DNA from: Collimonas sp. OK607
GTDB lineage: Bacteria > Pseudomonadota > Gammaproteobacteria > Burkholderiales > Burkholderiaceae_D
DNA: 35,269 nucleotides
Assembly (NCBI RefSeq): GCF_900111995.1
Contig: NZ_FOKF01000044.1
Location: 1 to 35,269, forward strand
Reading direction: 5' to 3'
Shown here: one piece after another, positions 32,631 through 35,269 of the stretch
Layout: each line of letters starts with the position of its first letter
Position numbering within the stretch: position 1 is the first letter of the stretch
Notes under the pieces: generated by a model
The model's database searches: none
Told to the model about the DNA's origin: nothing
The model's input: only the letters and a program-made list of their open reading frames with translations
Made by a program: the position numbers and the translations under genes

Positions 32631-32683
32631 TTTCACTCCTCAACTCGCATCTGGCGAAGCCAGCCTTTATTATGACAGAAGCA

Positions 32684-32718
32684 CTTAAAACATAAAAGGC
32701 TTTACAAAGTGTTTTAAG
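32684..32718. promoter_or_regulatory. Inverted-repeat operator candidate between regulator and DUF4142 gene
   Basis: CTTAAAACA (32684-32692) is matched exactly by TGTTTTAAG (32710-32718) across a 17-base spacer. It lies midway in the 129-base divergent promoter region. It is a good candidate site for the SufR-like regulator, acting on both directions. Confidence 0.5.
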
Positions 32719-32759
32719 CTGATTATTCTGAATTTTTAACCAGATAACGAGGCTCAAAA

Positions 32760-33284
32760 ATGAACACCGCACTAAACGTCTTGATTGCAGGCATGTTGAC
32801 CTTGGGAACTACGGTAGCGATGGGCCAGTCAGCAGCCCCGAACGATGCGCAGATTGCCGGAATTGTGGTCGCGGCCAATACAGTGGATATCAATGCCGGC
32901 ATGGTGGCCAAATCGAAATCCCATAACAAGGAAGTAAAAGAATTTGCGCAGCGCATGATTACCGACCATTCCGGCGTCAATAAGCAGGCCACGGCTTTAG
33001 TCACCAAGTTGCACGTCACACCAGAAGATAGCGCGACAAGTAAAAGCCTTAAAGATGGCGGCGTAGCGAACCTGAAGCACCTCCGCACACTTAAGGGCAA
33101 AGCATTCGACGCGGCTTACGTCGACCATGAAGTTACTTATCATCAGGCGGTCCTCGACGCGATTGACAAGACTCTCCTGCCCAGCGCCCAGAACGCCGAG
33201 TTGAAAGATCTGATTACGAAAGTCCGGCCTGCAATCGATGCCCATTTGCAGCACGCGAAAGAAATTCAAGCGTCAATGAAATAG
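32760..33284 (+). CDS. DUF4142 domain protein, exported
   Basis: The 174-residue protein has a signal peptide (ending near VAMGQS) and a ferritin-like helical DUF4142 domain: AQIAGIVVAANTVDINAGMVA, VKEFAQRMITDHSGVNKQA and a C-terminal AIDAHLQHAKEIQ. The conserved TDH and H...H residues resemble a four-helix metal-binding bundle, although no activity is established for the family. GAGG precedes the ATG. It is followed after 4 bases by a type 1 copper protein and is divergent from the SufR-like regulator, suggesting an envelope redox or stress unit. Confidence 0.9.
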   Translation: MNTALNVLIAGMLTLGTTVAMGQSAAPNDAQIAGIVVAANTVDINAGMVAKSKSHNKEVKEFAQRMITDHSGVNKQATALVTKLHVTPEDSATSKSLKDGGVANLKHLRTLKGKAFDAAYVDHEVTYHQAVLDAIDKTLLPSAQNAELKDLITKVRPAIDAHLQHAKEIQASMK

Positions 33285-33288
33285 AGAG

Positions 33289-33654
33289 ATGACTATGCCT
33301 GGCCTCCCATGCCGCGTCGGTTGGCGGCGTCGATGCATTGCTTCAGCGCTGCTGCTTTGCGCATGTGCCGGCACGATGCCGGAGGCCGGTGCAGGTACTC
33401 AACCAGTGAGTCATGCGATTATTATCGACGGTATGAAATTCTCGCCCGAGGCAATCGAAGTCAATGCGGGCGACACGGTTGTATGGACTAACAAAGATGC
33501 CTTTCCTCATACGGTTACTGCGGGAAACCACAGTTTCGACTCGAAGGAAATTGGCTCTGGCCGATCCTGGAAATTCAAGGCGACTGTAAAAGGGGTGTTT
33601 CCCTACATCTGTTCCTTCCATCCGACAATGAAAGGGAAACTGGTGGTTAGATAA
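33289..33654 (+). CDS. Cupredoxin (plastocyanin/amicyanin-like copper protein)
   Basis: The 121-residue protein has an N-terminal export signal (a lipobox-like LLLCAC is present, so it may be a lipoprotein) and one cupredoxin domain. Type 1 copper ligands are all visible: His74 in FPHTV, Cys108, His111 and Met114 in YICSFHPTMKG. IIIDGMKFSPEAIEVNAGDT and VVWTNKD are typical of amicyanin/plastocyanin-like periplasmic electron carriers. It begins 4 bases after the DUF4142 stop, so the two are one transcript. ATG 33295 is an alternative start. Its partner oxidoreductase is not in the window. Confidence 0.92.
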   Translation: MTMPGLPCRVGWRRRCIASALLLCACAGTMPEAGAGTQPVSHAIIIDGMKFSPEAIEVNAGDTVVWTNKDAFPHTVTAGNHSFDSKEIGSGRSWKFKATVKGVFPYICSFHPTMKGKLVVR

Positions 33655-33738
33655 CGCACAGCTTCATTCAACGGGACACCATTTTTATGCGTCAATGTCA
33701 AACGCCTGTCATATTGTCTCGCTAAGATCTATTCCAAC

Positions 33739-33834
33739 CTCACATATGGCTATCGATATGTGAGTAGATTCATCAATAGCCCTGTCACTTTGCAGATAGC
33801 ACTGGGCGGCTAGAATCTTCTCACATATCGATAG
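33739..33834. repeat. Nested inverted repeats (22-bp arms, 41-nt loop) with a third half-site
   Basis: The arms at 33750-33771 and 33813-33834 are inverted copies with one mismatch in 22 (core CTATCGATATGTGAG and complement). Overlapping the left arm is a second perfect 9-bp inverted repeat, CTCACATAT (33739-33747) with ATATGTGAG (33756-33764). CTCACATAT therefore occurs three times in 96 bases. No T-run follows the long hairpin on either strand. It lies between the ends of two convergent genes. Confidence 0.8.
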
Positions 33835-33887
33835 TTCAAAAACCCCTCCCCGGCTATGCGAGCTTAAGTGAACAATTTCACTTTCAC

Positions 33888-34748
33888 TCAAGGTGGAGGC
33901 GGATTGGGCTGCAGATACTCTTGCCCCGTGAGTTGCATCCGGGCGCCCAGCGGGCCGCCGACAGCGTAGGGCAAGGAAGTAAGTAGCGAGTTCGCAAAGT
34001 CCCCTTTATATAACTTGGAACCCTGATGGCTCAAATTTGAATTGGCGTCGATGTAGATCGACTCGCCAAGTCCTGACCATAGCCGGCAAAAACCGTAGTC
34101 TTCCGACAGATAGCGGCGTGTAACAGGATCGACCATGACATCGAAGAAGCGGTAATGCAGTCCGCGGTCGGGGACATCAATGCTATCGGGTACATAGTTA
34201 AGCTCAGGATAGCTGGTAATCAACCGCTCGAACACGCTACGCTTGATCACCATGAAGCCGGTCGGCGCTTCCTCCATTCGCATGAAGCCATCGGCTTGCA
34301 CTTCCAGATTGATCTGGTTATCGCCATCGGCAACTCTTGCATTGACGGTATAGCGCGTATATCCCGCCTCGAATTGCTGTTGCGTAGTTCCTGCCGGCAG
34401 GCCTTGCTGAGGCCAGTTTTCCCGTTTGAGCGGATATACCCCCGCCGCAATATCGTAGCCTGAACGCAGTAACCGGAATGCGGCTTCGGGGGAAAATCCG
34501 ATATCGGCATCGATCCAGAACAAATGCGTCCATTGCGGGTTGGCGAGAAATTCTGCAACGCAGTTGTTACGCGCGCGCGTGACCAGGCTTTCTCCCTGGT
34601 GCATGACAACCTGCATCGGCATGCCGGAGCGCTCGGCTTGAATAGTAAAATTCAATAGCGATGTCACATAGTTCTGGAAATACTTCCCGTCATGGCTAGG
34701 CGTCATGATCACGGGACAAATACGTGTGAGATCAACCGGTTCAGGCAT
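33888..34748 (-). CDS. GT-A-fold glycosyltransferase-like protein
   Basis: The 286-residue protein has features of a GT-A glycosyltransferase without signal peptide or membrane helix. VIMTPSHDGKYFQNYVTSLL comes at the start, ARNNCVAEFLANPQWTHLFW is next, and a DxD motif lies in WIDADIGFSPEAAFRLL (Asp80 and Asp82). PTGFMVIKRSVFERL and SEDYGFCRLW follow in the acceptor half, and the C terminus ends in PPPP. Proteins of this type are widely annotated as hypothetical or GT2-like; the sugar and acceptor are unknown. It is a single gene, convergent with the cupredoxin and next to an insertion sequence. GC and codon use do not obviously differ from neighbours. Confidence 0.75.
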   Translation of the reverse strand: MPEPVDLTRICPVIMTPSHDGKYFQNYVTSLLNFTIQAERSGMPMQVVMHQGESLVTRARNNCVAEFLANPQWTHLFWIDADIGFSPEAAFRLLRSGYDIAAGVYPLKRENWPQQGLPAGTTQQQFEAGYTRYTVNARVADGDNQINLEVQADGFMRMEEAPTGFMVIKRSVFERLITSYPELNYVPDSIDVPDRGLHYRFFDVMVDPVTRRYLSEDYGFCRLWSGLGESIYIDANSNLSHQGSKLYKGDFANSLLTSLPYAVGGPLGARMQLTGQEYLQPNPPPP

Positions 34749-34872
34749 CTTCGTTTCTCTTGTCGATTTATTGTTGTTAAATTAAGACGCACTCTGAGAC
34801 GTGAGCCCCGCTCATTTTACCAATATACGATACGACGATAAATGAATCGTCGCTCTCCGTAGCCGTGATGTG

Positions 34873-34922
34873 GGGTCAGAGTCGAGTTTCGCGATAAAAC
34901 CTGCGAAAGTCGACTCTGACCC
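34873..34922. repeat. Palindromic GGGTCAGAGTCGA hairpin element
   Basis: Arms of 20 bases (34873-34892 and 34903-34922), GGGTCAGAGTCGAGTTTCGC and its near-perfect inverted copy with one mismatch, surround a 10-base loop. The TCAGAGTC/GACTCTGA core resembles REP-like intergenic elements seen in many proteobacteria, often near Y1 (RAYT) transposases; none is in the window. It lies just outside the predicted IS left end. Confidence 0.75.
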
Positions 34923-34923
34923 G

Positions 34924-35269
34924 AATGGCACTTACTTAAGCGCCAAGTGCCTGAATTAGTGAGGAAAAACAGGCTGGCAAGATGGTAAGCTTAAGTCGCC
35001 AAACCATCGCCACCATCCAAGAGCCAGCCCTCATGCATAGTAATCGTTCTGTGTTATCTCGGCAACGTCGGGTTCGACATCACGCTGCCACCAACGACGC
35101 ATTTCGTTTTTTCGATCTACTTACTTCGCCGGAACTATTTGACACACTGGAGGCGTCGTTGCCGGTTCACCGTGAACGGCTCTTCGCGCCAACGGAGACG
35201 CTGTCGATGTTTATGGCTCAGGCGATGAAACCGGATCGGTCTTGTCAGGGGATCGTCGATGATGTGGCG
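34924..35269 (+). mobile_element. IS4-family insertion sequence, left part
   Basis: The left end of an insertion sequence enters here and runs off the window. The likely terminal region is AATGGCACTTACTTAAGCGC, starting about 34924, and includes the small inverted repeat GGCACTT/AAGTGCC (34927-34933, 34945-34951). The exact end and target duplication cannot be fixed because the right end is outside the window. Confidence 0.65.
35033..35269 (+). CDS. IS4-family transposase, N-terminal part (runs off the window)
   Basis: An open frame from ATG 35033 continues in frame to the last base (79 codons, no stop). It begins MHSNRSVLSRQRRVRHHAAT and continues with NDAFRFFDLLTSPELFDTLE, LPVHRERLFAPTETLSMFM and QAMKPDRSCQGIVDDVA. 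This N-terminal pattern is typical of IS4-family DDE transposases, whose catalytic Asp residues would lie beyond the window. I cannot tell whether the element is intact. Confidence 0.85.
   Translation, partial: MHSNRSVLSRQRRVRHHAATNDAFRFFDLLTSPELFDTLEASLPVHRERLFAPTETLSMFMAQAMKPDRSCQGIVDDVA

Overview
The window looks like chromosomal DNA of a Burkholderiales beta-proteobacterium, most likely Oxalobacteraceae (a Collimonas- or Herbaspirillum-like organism). This is an inference from protein style and moderate GC; no species-level marker is present, because only the first ~34 bases of a 16S gene are included.

Layout. (1) 1-470: the 5' end of a 16S rRNA gene on the minus strand, with its leader, boxA and promoter. 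(2) 471-1893: a polyhydroxybutyrate pair, a phasin and acetoacetyl-CoA reductase PhaB. (3) 2071-9956: six minus-strand genes forming a probable import-to-catabolism operon. In transcription order they are an NCS1 permease, an allantoin/hydantoin-type racemase, a PuuE-type allantoinase, an M20 allantoate/N-carbamoyl amidohydrolase, a HutH-like aromatic amino acid ammonia-lyase and an outer-membrane porin. A divergent RpiR-family regulator faces them across three evenly spaced palindromic boxes. (4) 11049-13218: a pirin and an orphan sulfonate/taurine-type ABC binding protein. (5) 13638-16043: a NarL/FixJ-type two-component system. (6) 16233-31133: a complete-looking Tad/Flp type IVb pilus locus, all minus strand. 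Its promoter-proximal end holds a 48-aa third Flp-like prepilin, then tadV, rcpC, rcpA, a small lipoprotein, two flp genes, tadG, tadE, tadF, tadZ, tadA, tadB and tadC. A polytopic membrane protein, a methyltransferase and a polyprenyl-phosphate-type glycosyltransferase follow. (7) 31134-31958: a gene-poor stretch with a 73-bp inverted repeat whose arms each look like the same regulated promoter pointing outwards. One arm faces the tad locus; the other faces a short unannotated unit that ends in a strong terminator. (8) 31959-33654: a SufR-like, four-cysteine HTH regulator, divergent from a DUF4142 protein and a type 1 copper protein. (9) 33655-35269: an odd inverted repeat, a GT-A-like glycosyltransferase, a second hairpin element and the left part of an IS4-family insertion sequence that runs off the window.

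How the parts work together. The 2-10 kb operon supplies an outer-membrane pore, an inner-membrane permease and enzymes that would racemise, ring-open and decarbamoylate a cyclic ureide. Allantoin is the conservative substrate. The ammonia-lyase is unexplained by plain allantoin use and suggests an aryl-hydantoin-type substrate as an alternative. The Tad locus supplies pilins, prepilin peptidase, secretin, ATPase and platform. The glycosyl- and methyltransferase genes behind it could modify the pilus or a surface glycan, and the nearby two-component system is a candidate controller of the twin promoters. The most unusual items are the twin-promoter inverted repeat with its possible small RNA, the 48-aa prepilin, and the ureide operon ending in an ammonia-lyase and porin.
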